A stretch of 64,000 nt of DNA from Closterium sp. Naga37s-1. Taxonomy: Eukaryota > Streptophyta > Zygnematophyceae > Desmidiales > Closteriaceae. The stretch spans positions 620,001 to 684,000 of the forward strand of contig CANJKZ010000065.1 in the NCBI GenBank assembly GCA_947471745.1, in the 5' to 3' direction. Under the pieces are notes generated by a model. That model was not told the origin of the DNA, searched no databases, and saw only the letters and a program-made list of their open reading frames with translations. Positions 15,001 to 24,500 of the stretch are shown here, one piece after another (the first letter of the stretch is position 1; each line of letters begins with the position of its first letter). The translations under genes were made by a program, and so were the position numbers.

Positions 15001-18000
15001 GCGGCAGTGAAGGCTGTCATCGCCATTGCTGGCATCATCGCGGGCGGCCGACTGGTGAGTGCTGCGGGGCGGTTGGGGCTGGCAGATGAATGAGTGAGTG
15101 CTGCTGGGGTTGGGGTCGGCAGGTGGGTGCTGCTGCTGGGAGTGGCGGCAGTGAAGGCTGTCATCGTCATCGCCATTGCTGGCATCATTGCGGGCGGCCG
15201 ACTGGTGAGTGCTGCTGCTGGAGGTTGGGGCTGCCTGAGGGTTTTGGGAAATCTTAAAGAGTGCTGTCAGGAGAACCATGATCAACCCCCATTGTTTTTC
15301 CAGTCCCCACTTTCAACCCACACCACCCCCTCCCCTCCCATCCTTTCCACCTGCTGCGCCCCATGTGCCGCAGCATGGCGGAGAACCACAACGCTGACAT
15401 GCTAAACCCATGGCCCCTCTCACCCCCTCTCACCCCCTCACACACCCCCTTTCCCCCCAGCTGCTGCGCCCCATATACCGCAGCATGGCAGAGAATCACA
15501 ACGCGGAGATCTTTGCCGCCAACACACTGCTCGTTGTGCTTGGCACCTCCGTACTCACTGCCCGGGTGAGGGGGGGTTTTGCTTTGTGGGTATGCGGGTG
15601 CAGCGAGGGTGAGGTAGTGGGCAGGGTGGTCAGAATGGGTGGTTGGTGAGGGAGGGGATGAGAGGAGGAGGTGCTGGTGTCAGGGTCAGGAGGGCACTGT
15701 CTCCCTCCAAGCTTATCACTCATTATCTGCCATGCTCGCAGCCCTTACCTTCCCTGCTTGCCATGCTTGAACTCTTATCTCACCCCCGTGCGCATCCATC
15801 CATGCCAGGCGGGGCTGTCCATGGCACTGGGAGCGTTCCTCGCAGGCCTGCTGCTGTCAGAGACCGAGTTCGCCCTGCAGGTGCGTGGGAGGACGATGTG
15901 TGGTGAGCTGTAAAATAACGACCAAGTCATGGGGACGGAACACACGGGATTGCACTGGGTGGAGATTGATTCACCTGCCAACTTGCCATGTCTCCCTGTC
16001 ACTGAAACATTGCTCTGCTGCCCCCACCAGCTCATGCGCCTCCGTGTTTTCACCACTCTCCGCCTAGTGGCCCCCCAGCCTCCTTCCTATCTGGCCTTAC
16101 CTCTCCGTTTCTTGCTGCCCTCCTCCTCCCGCCTGTCGCGCTCCACCTCCCCGTCCCTCTCACAGGTGGAGTCAGACATCAACCCCTACCGCGGGCTGCT
16201 GCTGGGTCTCTTCTTCATGACTGTACGTTGCACACATGCGCTTGCCAGCACATGAAGCACATGAAGCACATGCGTCCACGCCATTAAAAGGCTTCTGAGG
16301 CGCCTCAAAAATGCGCCTGCGCGCATTCTCCCCAGCAACAGAGACCGTGCCCAGACGATCCCTCGCACCATCTCACCTGCGTCCTCACGCTCATGCCCAC
16401 ATACCCACATGCTCTGTTCAACACTCCACTGCTGCTAGGCCCCAAGCTGCTAGTCTTGTACTTGCCTTGTGACTAACTACCGCCCGCCTGCTGCCCATCC
16501 ATCAGTCGCTTACTCTCCCTCCCCCCTTACCACGCATCCCTCTTCCCCTAACCCCCCCAGGTGGGCATGTCAATCGATCCCAAGCTGCTGGTGGCGCGTT
16601 TCCCGCTCATCCTGGCAGCGCTCGCAGTGCTGATAGTGGGCAAGACGGCTCTGCTGGCGGGCATGGGCCGCCTCTTTGGCCTCTCCCCTGTTGCTGCTGT
16701 GCGCACCGGCCTGCTGCTCGCGCCTGGAGGGGAGTTTGCATTTGTGGCCTTTGGGGAGTCTGTGAGCAAGGTGCGGGGTTTGGGGAGGAACGGGAAAGGG
16801 GAAGGGGGAGTCCCTGTGTTGCCTCGTGCACCTGCTGAGTTATGCGCTCTCACCCTGCTCTTTACGCTCACAGCTCTCCCCTCCACTCCTCTCTCCCTTC
16901 CATCCCTTCATCTCTTCCCATCCCCATCCCTCTCCTCCTCCCCCGTCCCTTCCCCCTCCCCATCCCCATCCCTCACAGGGCATAATGAGCGCACAGCTCT
17001 CCTCGCTGCTCTTCATAGTGGTGAGGCTCAGCATGGCCATCACGCCATGGCTCGCCCATTCCTGTCGTCTCTCCTGCATCCCCATTCCATTCCCACCACA
17101 GGGCATCATGAGCGCCCAGCTGTGCTCGCTGCTCTTCATAGTGGTGGGGCTGAGCATGGCCATCACGCCATGGCTGGCAGCGGTGGGACAGCTCATCGCG
17201 TCGCGCTTCGACCAGCAGGACGTGCGCTCGCTGCAGCCACATGAGGCCGAGGTGAGAGAGAGGTGCAGCCACACGAGGCCGAGGTGAATTGCCGTCTTAC
17301 AAAGGCTGCTCCCTCTTACCGTTGCTTCACCCTTACTCAATCCGATTTCCAGTTGAGTTTTGTTGGACTTCTCTCACCCCACCATCTCATTCAGCCATTC
17401 ACCCCCCCTCTTGCTCTCTATCTCTTTTCCTTTCCTCTCTCCCTACCAACGCACATCAGACGGACGATCTGCAGGGTCACATCATCATCTGTGGCTTTGG
17501 CCGTGTGGGTCAGGTGAGCCTTGTGTCATTGCCATGTTGACTTCCGTTGTGCCTGCCAGCTGCGCTCGCTGGAAACGTGAGATAGAGACATGAGCTTTCC
17601 TATGCCATCGTTTCTATGCCATCGTTTCTATCTGCTTTCCTATGCCATCGTTTCTATCTGCTTTCCTATGCCATCGTTTCTATCTGCTTTCCTATGCCAT
17701 CGTTTCTATCTGCTTTCCTATGCCATCGTTTCTATGCCATCGTTTCTATGCCATCGTTTCTATCTGCTTTCCTATGCCATCGTTTCTATGCCATCGTTTC
17801 TATCTGCTTTCCTATGCCATCGTTTCTATGCCATCGTTTCTATGCCATCGTTTCTATCTGCTTTCCTATGCCATCGTTTCTATCTGCTTTCCTATGCCAT
17901 CGTTTCTATCTGCTTTCCTATGCCATCGTTTCTATCTGCTTTCCTATGCCATCGTTTCTATCTGCTTTCCTATGCCATCGTTTCTATCTGCTTGTAAGCG

Positions 18001-20929
18001 CTTCTCAAATCACTCCCTTCCGCACACCCATCCACATCATCCCGCACACCCATCCACATCATCCCGCACACCCATCCACATCATCCCGCACACCCATCCA
18101 CATCATCCCTCACACCCATCCACATCATCCCGCACACCCATCCACATCATCCCTCACACCCATCCACATCATCCCGCACACCCATCCACATCATCCCGCA
18201 CACCCATCCACATCATCCCGCACACCCATCCACATCATCCCGCACACCCATCCACATCATCCCGCACACCCATCCACATCATCCCGCACACCCATCCACA
18301 TCATCCCGCACACCCATCCACATCATCCCGCACACCCATCCACATCATCCCGCACACCCATCCACATCATCCCGCACACCCATCCACATCATCCCGCACA
18401 CCCATCCACATCATCCCGCACACCCATCCACATCATCCCGCACACCCATCCACATCATCCCGCACACCCATCCACATCATCCCGCACACCCATCCACATC
18501 ATCCCGCACACCCATCCACATCATCCCGCACACCCATCCACATCATCCCGCACACCCATCCACATCATCCCGCACACCCATCCACATCATCCCGCACACC
18601 CATCCACATCATCCCGCACACCCATCCACATCATCCCGCACACCCATCCACATCATCCCGCACACCCATCCACATCATCCCGCACACCCATCCACATCAT
18701 CCCGCACACCCATCCACATCATCCCGCACACCCATCCACATCATCCCGCACACCCATCCACATCATCCCGCACACCCATCCACATCATCCCGCACACCCA
18801 TCCACATCATCCCGCACACCCATCCACATCATCCCGCACACCCATCCACATCATCCCGCACACCCATCCACATCATCCCGCACACCCATCCACATCATCC
18901 CTCACACCCATCCACATCATCCCGCACACCACTCTCACCCATCTTCCCCCCACCCCCCCTGTGTTTATCAGATAACAGGGCAGCTGCTATCAGAGCGCCT
19001 GATCCCCTTTGTGGCGCTGGACGACTTTTGAGGCGCCTCAAAAGCCCTCACACCCATCCCTCACACCAGTCGCTCACACCCATCTCCTCCCCTCCATCTT
19101 CTTCCCCCATCACCCGCATCAGATCATAGGGCAGCTGCTATCGGAGCGCCTCATCCCCTTCGTGGCGCTGGACGTGAGCAGCGATCGGGTCAGCGCAGGG
19201 CGTTCCCTCGACCTTCCCGTCTACTTTGGCGATGCTGGCAGCCGCGATGTGAGTGCCGCCCTCCCATACGATTCCCACCTTTCCATGTGCTTTTCCATGC
19301 GTCAGCATCTCCAATTATCCCCCATCCCTTCCTCCTCCCCCCTTCTTCCTTATACTTCTACCTACTTCTCCCCTACTTCCTCTGCTAAGTCTTGTAACCC
19401 CCTCCTGCCTTCTTTCCCTACTTTCCCCCTTCCTTTCTTCCCTGCTCCCAAACCTTTGCCCCCCCCGCCCCAGGTGTTGCACAAGGTGGGGGCGGAGAGG
19501 GCAGCAGCAGCAATGATCACTCTCGACACGCCGGGAGCCAACTACCGCGCCGTGTGGGCGCTCACCAAGAGCTTTCCCTCCCTTCCCCCCCACCTCTCCC
19601 CCCTCCTCCAACCCACTCCGACCCCCTCCTCCCCCATCCCCCTCAGGTGCTGCACAAGGTGGGGGCGGAGAGGGCAGCAGCAGCAGTGATCACTCTCGAC
19701 ACGCCAGGAGCCAACTACAGGGCAGTGTGGGCGCTCAGCAAGAGCTTCCCACACGTGAAGACGTTTGTGCGAGCACACGACGTGACCCACGGGATCAACC
19801 TGGAGAAGGCAGGGGCTACCGCCGTTGTCCCTGAGACACTCGAACCCAGCCTGCAGCTCGCCGCGGCTGTTCTCGCCCAGGTAGGGGTGCACACAGGGGT
19901 GGTGTAGAAAAGAAGCTTCCCACACGTGAAGACGTTTGTGCGAGCACACGACGTGACCCACGGGATCAACCTGGAGAAGGCTGGCGCCACCGCTGTCGTT
20001 CCTGAGACACTGGAGCCCAGCCTGCAGCTCGCTGCCGCTGTGCTCGCCTAGGTACGTGGGCTGAAGTCACACTAGTACCACGGCAGCACGATGTGACTCA
20101 TGGGATCAACCTCAAGAAGGCCGGTGCTACTGCTGTCGTTCCTGAGACGCTTGAACCCAGCCTGCAACTCGCTGCTGCCGTGCTCGCACAGGTTGGCTTG
20201 ATTCGAGTTTTGAGGCGCTTCAAAGAACGAGTGAGAATTGTGGAGGCTGGAGCTTGTGGTTGCCATGCTTGCCCAGATAGATGAATGGAGCCGCAACGAC
20301 CTCTCTTCCTCCTCTCATTTCTTCCCCCATCCCTCCTGTCTCTCCCTCACACCTCCGCTCCTCCCTCCCTCCCTTCACTTCCATGCCTGTTCCTCCAGGC
20401 GAAGCTGCCAGCAGCGGAGATAGCCGCCACGCTGGACGACTTCAGAACGCGACACCTGGCAGAGCTGACGGAGGTGAGACACGTGGCAGATATTATTGAA
20501 GTGATTACCCTGTGTTTCTTGGGGCTATTGGGCCGTCCTGTAGATCCAGCATAATGTTTGTCTTCTTTCTCCCTAGCTCCTCCTACTCCTGCACTCTGCG
20601 TCTCTTCCTCTCTTCCTCTCCTCTTCCTCTCCTCCTCCTCTCCTCTTCCTCTCCTCTTCCTCTCCTCTTCCTTTCCTCTTCCTCTCCTCATCTTCTGCTC
20701 CACGCCCCATCCTCTGCCCTCCTCGACACAGCTATCCGCACTGAGTGGGTCATCGCTGGGCTATGGTTACTCCAGCAACCTCATGCGAGCCAGAGTCGCC
20801 GAGGCAGCAGGTGCGGCCGAAGCAGCAGGGAGTGGGAGCGGGTCTCCCACAACCACAACCACCAGTAGCAGCAGTAGTGTGACAGAGGGGGAGGGAGGTA
20901 TGGAAGGGCAGGTTGTGGTGCCGGCTTGA
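12098..20929 (+). CDS. Plastid K+/H+ antiporter, KEA1/KEA2 type (5' end missing)
   Basis: This is the C-terminal membrane and regulatory part of a chloroplast-envelope K+ efflux antiporter of the CPA2 family. Best exons: 12098-12188, 12504-12640, 13350-13409, 13665-13784, 14121-14189, 14557-14619, 14962-15054, 15461-15565, 15809-15880, 16166-16222, 16561-16770, 17102-17251, 17460-17513, 19123-19248, 19647-19880, 20399-20473 and 20732-20929. Visible motifs are PVLGYLAAGALIGPY, GNGLALSSTAVVLQ, LLFQDLAVVVLL and APGGEFAFVAFGE. A KTN/RCK domain starts at GFGRVGQ and continues through VALDVSSD and YFGDAG. The end GSSLGYGYSS matches KEA1/KEA2 rather than KEA3. The transit peptide and long coiled-coil N-terminus are not in view, being upstream or beyond the minisatellite. 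Each boundary has AG/GT sites and keeps frame. Many exons have a partial second copy nearby, listed separately. Family is certain; a few exon choices between duplicates are inferred. Confidence 0.93.
12349..12437 (+). pseudogene. KEA exon echo: GALIGPY membrane segment
   Basis: This is a second copy of the 5' two thirds of the exon at 12504-12640. It begins after a CACAG acceptor and reads SPVLGYLAVGALIGPYALS, then KKRVHGTKA. Similarity is lost after 'accaaggct', and no GT donor follows at that point. The protein differs from the full copy at a few positions (V/A, K/I, R/H). It could be a decayed duplicate or an alternative exon with a cryptic donor further on. The downstream copy is complete and is taken as the working exon. 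Confidence 0.8.
12738..13000 (+). pseudogene. KEA exon echoes: two copies of the VVFLMFNIGLEV exon end
   Basis: The end of exon 12504-12640 plus its donor ('tcatgttcaacatcggcctcgaggtctgtcact') recurs at about 12738-12772 and, with more exon 5' to it, at about 12928-12996. A weaker trace of the same words ('cctcatgttcaacacc') is near 13102. The copies lack a full upstream exon, so they are not usable internal exons as they stand. Between the two copies lie three 36-bp repeats. Confidence 0.75.
12808..12927. repeat. 36-bp tandem repeat, three units
   Basis: A unit beginning ATGGGAGGTGGGTGACG and ending GTTAGTTAC is repeated three times plus a partial unit. It lies in the KEA intron between two exon echoes. 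Confidence 0.9.
13903..14028. repeat. 23-bp tandem repeat in a KEA intron
   Basis: About five units of a 23-bp word containing GCGACTCAAAAGAGAGCCAG. The ACTCAAAA core resembles one arm of the palindromes found elsewhere in this gene. Confidence 0.9.
14800..14880 (+). pseudogene. KEA exon echo: intron end plus first bases of the GVGF exon
   Basis: The sequence from 'tctcctgcaccaat' through 'caccagggcgtggg' occurs twice, here and immediately upstream of the real exon at 14962. This copy carries an acceptor and only about 15 bases of exon. It stops exactly where the palindrome at 14881 starts. Confidence 0.8.
14881..14898. repeat. Perfect 18-bp palindrome TTTTGAGTCGACTCAAAA
   Basis: A perfect inverted repeat at the 3' edge of the partial exon copy that ends at 14880. 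It has the same TTTTGAG/CTCAAAA arms as the palindrome at 19025 but a different centre (TCGA in place of GCGC). Confidence 0.9.
15113..15208 (+). pseudogene. KEA exon echo: AVKAVI..GIIAGGRL with its donor
   Basis: This is a near-identical copy of the 3' half of exon 14962-15054, including the donor GTGAGTGCTGCT. It has one extra codon pair, 'gtcatcgtcatc' for 'gtcatc'. It reads GVAAVKAVIVIAIAGIIAG then GRL. No intact 5' half is present. Confidence 0.8.
15345..15410 (+). pseudogene. KEA exon echo: RSMAENHNA
   Basis: A partial copy of the start of exon 15461-15565 ('ctgctgcgccccat..cgcagcatggcggagaaccacaacgc'). It reads CRSMAENHNADML before diverging. The full downstream copy is the working exon. 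Confidence 0.8.
16293..16310. repeat. Near-perfect palindrome TTCTGAGGCGCCTCAAAA
   Basis: One mismatch from TTTTGAGGCGCCTCAAAA. It lies in the KEA intron about 70 bp after the donor at 16223, behind a short run of 'cacatgaag' repeats. Confidence 0.75.
16979..17056 (+). pseudogene. KEA exon echo: GIMSAQLSSLLFIVV
   Basis: A second copy of the first half of exon 17102-17251, with an acceptor (CTCACAGG) and the words GIMSAQLSSLLFIVV then LSMAITPWLA. The copies diverge after PWLA. A GTGAGG inside it (17021) could act as a donor, giving an alternative short exon. Only the downstream copy continues into LIASRFDQQDVRSLQ. Confidence 0.8.
17590..17996. repeat. TATGCCATCG/TATCTGCTTTCC compound minisatellite
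   Basis: Two words, TTTCTATGCCATCG and TTTCTATCTGCTTTCC, alternate in irregular order over 400 bp in the intron between the KTN exons. Open frames here are repeat artefacts. Confidence 0.95.
18013..18935. repeat. 22-bp minisatellite, about 41 units
   Basis: The unit CACACCCATCCACATCATCC plus CG is almost invariant, with a T for G at the last base in a few units near both ends. It lies in the same KEA intron as the preceding repeat. Confidence 0.97.
18972..19031 (+). pseudogene. KEA exon echo ending in frame with Asp-Phe-stop
   Basis: A copy of the first 17 codons of exon 19123-19248. After a TCAG acceptor it reads ITGQLLSERLIPFVALD in the correct frame. Instead of VSSDRV it then runs into GAC TTT TGA, where TTTTGA belongs to the palindrome at 19025. 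If spliced from the donor at 17514 it would end the KEA protein inside the KTN domain. It could be a poison exon or simply a dead duplicate. Confidence 0.85.
19025..19044. repeat. Perfect 20-bp palindrome CTTTTGAGGCGCCTCAAAAG
   Basis: A perfect inverted repeat exactly at the point where the exon copy loses similarity to the real exon. The same GAC-palindrome junction occurs at 38479-38497 in another gene. Confidence 0.93.
19474..19572 (+). pseudogene. KEA exon echo: VLHKVGAERAAAA
   Basis: A copy of the first third of exon 19647-19880 with its own CCCCAG acceptor. It reads VLHKVGAERAAAAMITLD, then GANYRAVWALTKSFP, and diverges at the point where the real exon continues HVKTFVRAHD. No donor is evident. 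Confidence 0.8.
19910..20190 (+). pseudogene. KEA exon echoes: two more copies of the GINLEKAGATAVVPETLE module
   Basis: The last part of exon 19647-19880 recurs twice. The copy at 19915-20051 (SFPHVKTFVRAHDVTHGINL onward) ends in CTCGCCTAG in place of CTCGCCCAG, so it has a stop. The copy at about 20085-20190 reads HGINLKKAGATAVVPETLE and ends CTCGCACAG followed by GT. In all, three successive copies of this module lie within 600 bp. Confidence 0.85.
20208..20225. repeat. Imperfect palindrome TTTTGAGGCGCTTCAAAG
   Basis: Two mismatches from the 19025 palindrome. It lies just after the third copy of the GINLEKAG module. Confidence 0.7.
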
Positions 20930-21519
20930 AATGAGCTCAGATCCATGATTTTCATTTATGTATTTAACTCAGCTTCATTAAATCAGATAAAATCCTCAGC
21001 GTACATTGATTTCTAAGAGAAATTACAAACACGGTGCACCCGCGGGTTGGATGCTTGTGCGATGGTCCTGGTTCTGGTCACCGTGCCAACCACTGAGGCT
21101 GTTCTTAGCGCGTATCACAACAATGATGAGTGGGGACCACAATTGTCACCACCACCAGCAACAGCAGCGACTGTCATTCCGGATTCCGCGCCACCAATGG
21201 CGTGCCACGGCGATCTCGAGGCGACTAGGCGTCAATGCGTCTGACGCTTCCGATAGCTAACGCATAAAGGTAATGCCGATAGCTGCTGTCGATCGGCTTC
21301 ACTGGACTGCCGCCTAGGGCCTCAGGGCTGCAACCTTGCGCCAGCACATTCCTCCGCCCTCGTCGCGATTCCGCCATCCGGTGCCCGTGCGTATCGCGCC
21401 ACAGTCGCAGCTCCCCGCGGTCCGCAGCAGAGTTCGGAAGCAGCGCGCAGCATCGCCTGCATTGTCTGCACGCCCGCGACGGCTGATACGTGGTAACCGT
21501 GTTCGCACGCCCCGCCAGC
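20930..21519. other. Intergenic region between KEA and the STELLO-like gene
   Basis: No convincing gene. It should hold the KEA 3' UTR and the promoter and 5' UTR of the next gene. An AT-rich stretch at 20940-21000 contains TTCATTTATG and AATCAGATAAAA. No clear TATA box was seen. Confidence 0.6.
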
Positions 21520-24500
21520 ATGGCAGGCCTGAACCTCCTCGGCCTCTCCCGCGCCTCCGGCAGACGACCCTCCGTGAGTCGCGCTCGCTCCGATCCCCAC
21601 TCGCCCTCACTTTCTCCCGCCCTCCCTTCCGCCGTTCCTCCCGCCCTCCCGCCTGCTCTCTTCCATCCGTGCCGCTCTCCCTCCCCTCCCCTCCGCTCCG
21701 CGGCACGCGCACGCCGCATTGTCGCCCTCGTCGCTCCATTCTTCGTTCCACGCCCCTCCGCGCAAGCCGAATCTCCCCCTTCCGCCAGTACCGCTCAACA
21801 CTCTCTTTCCCCCTCCTCCCCAATCTCCCCCAATGCTCTCTCCCCTCCCCTCCCCTCTTCCGCGCCCGCCCGCACATCAGGCGCGGAGGCGCAAGGCGGG
21901 TGCGCGGGAGGGCGGGGTGGTGCTGCCGGTGCGGGCGCTGCTGCTGCTGTGCGCTGCGTGCTTGGCGCTCGTGCTGCTCTCCGTGCTCGCTGTGGTGCTC
22001 TGGGTATGTGCACGGTGCTGTGGGCATGTGTGCGGTGCTGTGAGTATGTGTGCGGTGCTGTGAGTATGTGTGCGGTGCTGTGGGTATGTGTGGTGCTGTA
22101 GGGATGTGTGTGAGCATTACTGCAGCAACCCCTCATGCTGTTATCTCTTCTCTCTCCTACCTCCTCGCCCTTCACACTCCTCTCTCCTCTCTCATCTCTC
22201 CTCGCTCATCTCTCATTTTTCCTCGCTCCTCTCTCCCCTCTCCTCTCTCTTCTCCCCTCTCCTCTTCCAGGTGGCCTCGCTGTCATGGCGACATCAGCAA
22301 CTGGCCAGCGCGCTAGCCAACTCCAATGCTGCTGCTGGTGCTGCTGGGGGGAGTGGGGCGAGTGGTGGGGGGAGTGGGGCAGCAGCAGCAGCGGCAGCAG
22401 CAGGTGACGGTGCTGCAAAGGAGGCGGAGAAAGAGATGAACCCTGCAAATCCCATGCATCTCCATGGTATGGCCCATGCTCTCTCCATGGTATGGCCCAT
22501 GCTCTCTCCATGGTATGACGCATGCACCTCCATGGTATGGCCCATGCTCTCTCCATGCTACCACCACAATCCATGCTACCACCACAATCCATGCTACCAC
22601 CACAATCCATGCATTTCCGTACCCACTTCCTGTGTGCACTCCGTTGATTGTGATCACGCATGTAAATCTGAATTTAGTGCCATTCATAGCTGTGTGCTCT
22701 TTTTCTCCTTTTCTGCCCTCTTCTCTTGCAGCTGCCCCTCCCGCATCCCCTCCTCCTCCTCCCAAGGTTAGTCATACCATCATGCCATGCCACCATGCCA
22801 TACCATGTCGTGTCATGCATTGACGCTCCTCAGGGCATGGATAGAACGGCTGGTGTGTCAAATGAGATTTGACATGTTTTCTGCAGCTTTGTCGCTTTCC
22901 TGGACGATGCCCAATGCATAAAGCTCAGTGCTGAATGCCGATTGCTCAATGTCCAAAACATGTCAAATCTCATCTCTCCACCCCAATCATCCCTCCTCCC
23001 ACTCCCTCCCTCCCAGACTGTGCGCAAGCGGCGCAAAGCGAAGCCAACGGATCTGATAAACCAGCGGCGGTGGCAGCAGTTCTACCGCAACATCGTCCTC
23101 ATTGTGAACTACAAGCGCCCCCAGCAGATGCCCGTCACGCTTGACCTCCTGCACTCGCTCTACGGCTCGCTCTTCCAACGCATCCTTGCTGTCTCTGAGT
23201 TTGGCGACGCCGACTTGGGGGTTCTCGAGGTGCGTGCACCATGTGGTGGGTGGGGTGGGGAGGGGTGGGGAGGGGCGCAAGGGATTGCAGTCGCTCTACG
23301 GCTCCCTCTTCTAGCGCTTCCTCACTAGCTCTGAGTTTGGCGACGCTGATCTGGGCGCGCGGTGCGGTGGAAGGGTGGGAGGAGGTTAAGGAGAGAGAAA
23401 GAGCTTGGTGGGAAAGGGAAAGAGAGGTGGAAGTTACAGGGGCGCGGGGCAGGGCCATGACTTGCCGTCGCTATGTTTGAGGAATTTCACTCACTCACCA
23501 CCCTCATACATCCCTCTCCACAACTCGTTCCTCCCTCCTCACCACTCTGAATCTGACAATGCTCTGTGGCTCCTTCTCTTACCCGCCTGCCTGCTCTTCC
23601 AGTCCCCAGTCAAGGAGACAGGACACGGCCACGACTTGCCGCCCGGGTCACTGCACTACAGTGTGCTGCCGAAGCTGCTGACGTGGCACCCGATGGCAGA
23701 GGGCTTTCTGTGGATGGACGACGACACGGTTCTAAACTACTGGACCATGAGCCGTGATAACAAGGTGCGGTAACCAGATGGTAACCAGATGGTAACCAGA
23801 TGGTAACCAGATGGTAACCAGATGGTAACCAGATGGTAACCAGATGGTAACCGGATGGTAACCGGATGGTAACCAGATGGTAACCGGATGGTAACCAGAT
23901 GGTAACCAGATGGTAACCAGATGGTAACCTTTGGTTTCCTCCGGGGATCTCCTTAAAGCCCAAAAAAAAAAAAAAAAACAGATGGTAACCAGACGGTAAC
24001 CAGGTAACACAGTGGTGAGGTAACCAAGTATTGCTGTGGTGTGGTAACCAGATACAAAGGTGACACAGTGCTCAACTACGGGACCATGAGCCGCGATAAC
24101 AAGGTGTGGTAAGGTGGTAAGAATGTGCGGGTTGACAGTCTACTGTTTGTAAAGCGGTGTTGTGTGGTGACGGGATAAAAATGCCAGTCCTTTTCCGATG
24201 CACATCCAACCCGGTTCCCTTTCCTCCCTCCCCTTCACTCATCCCCCCACTCTGGCATCTGGTCCATGACCATCCCCCCATCACCCCCATCACCCCCATC
24301 ACCCCCATATCTCCCCCGTCACCCCCATCACCCCCATCACCCCCATCACCCCCATCACCCCCTTCACCCCCTTCACCCCCATATCTCCCCCATCTCCCCC
24401 ATCACCCCCATCACCCCCATCACCGCCATCACTGCCATCACCCCCATCTCCCCCATATCTCCCCCAACCAGTCGCGCATCTGGTTCCTGGGTCCCATGCA

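Noticed and set aside
17616..19031. 471-residue plus-strand frame
   Set aside because: Consists of two intronic minisatellites plus the KEA echo exon at its end.
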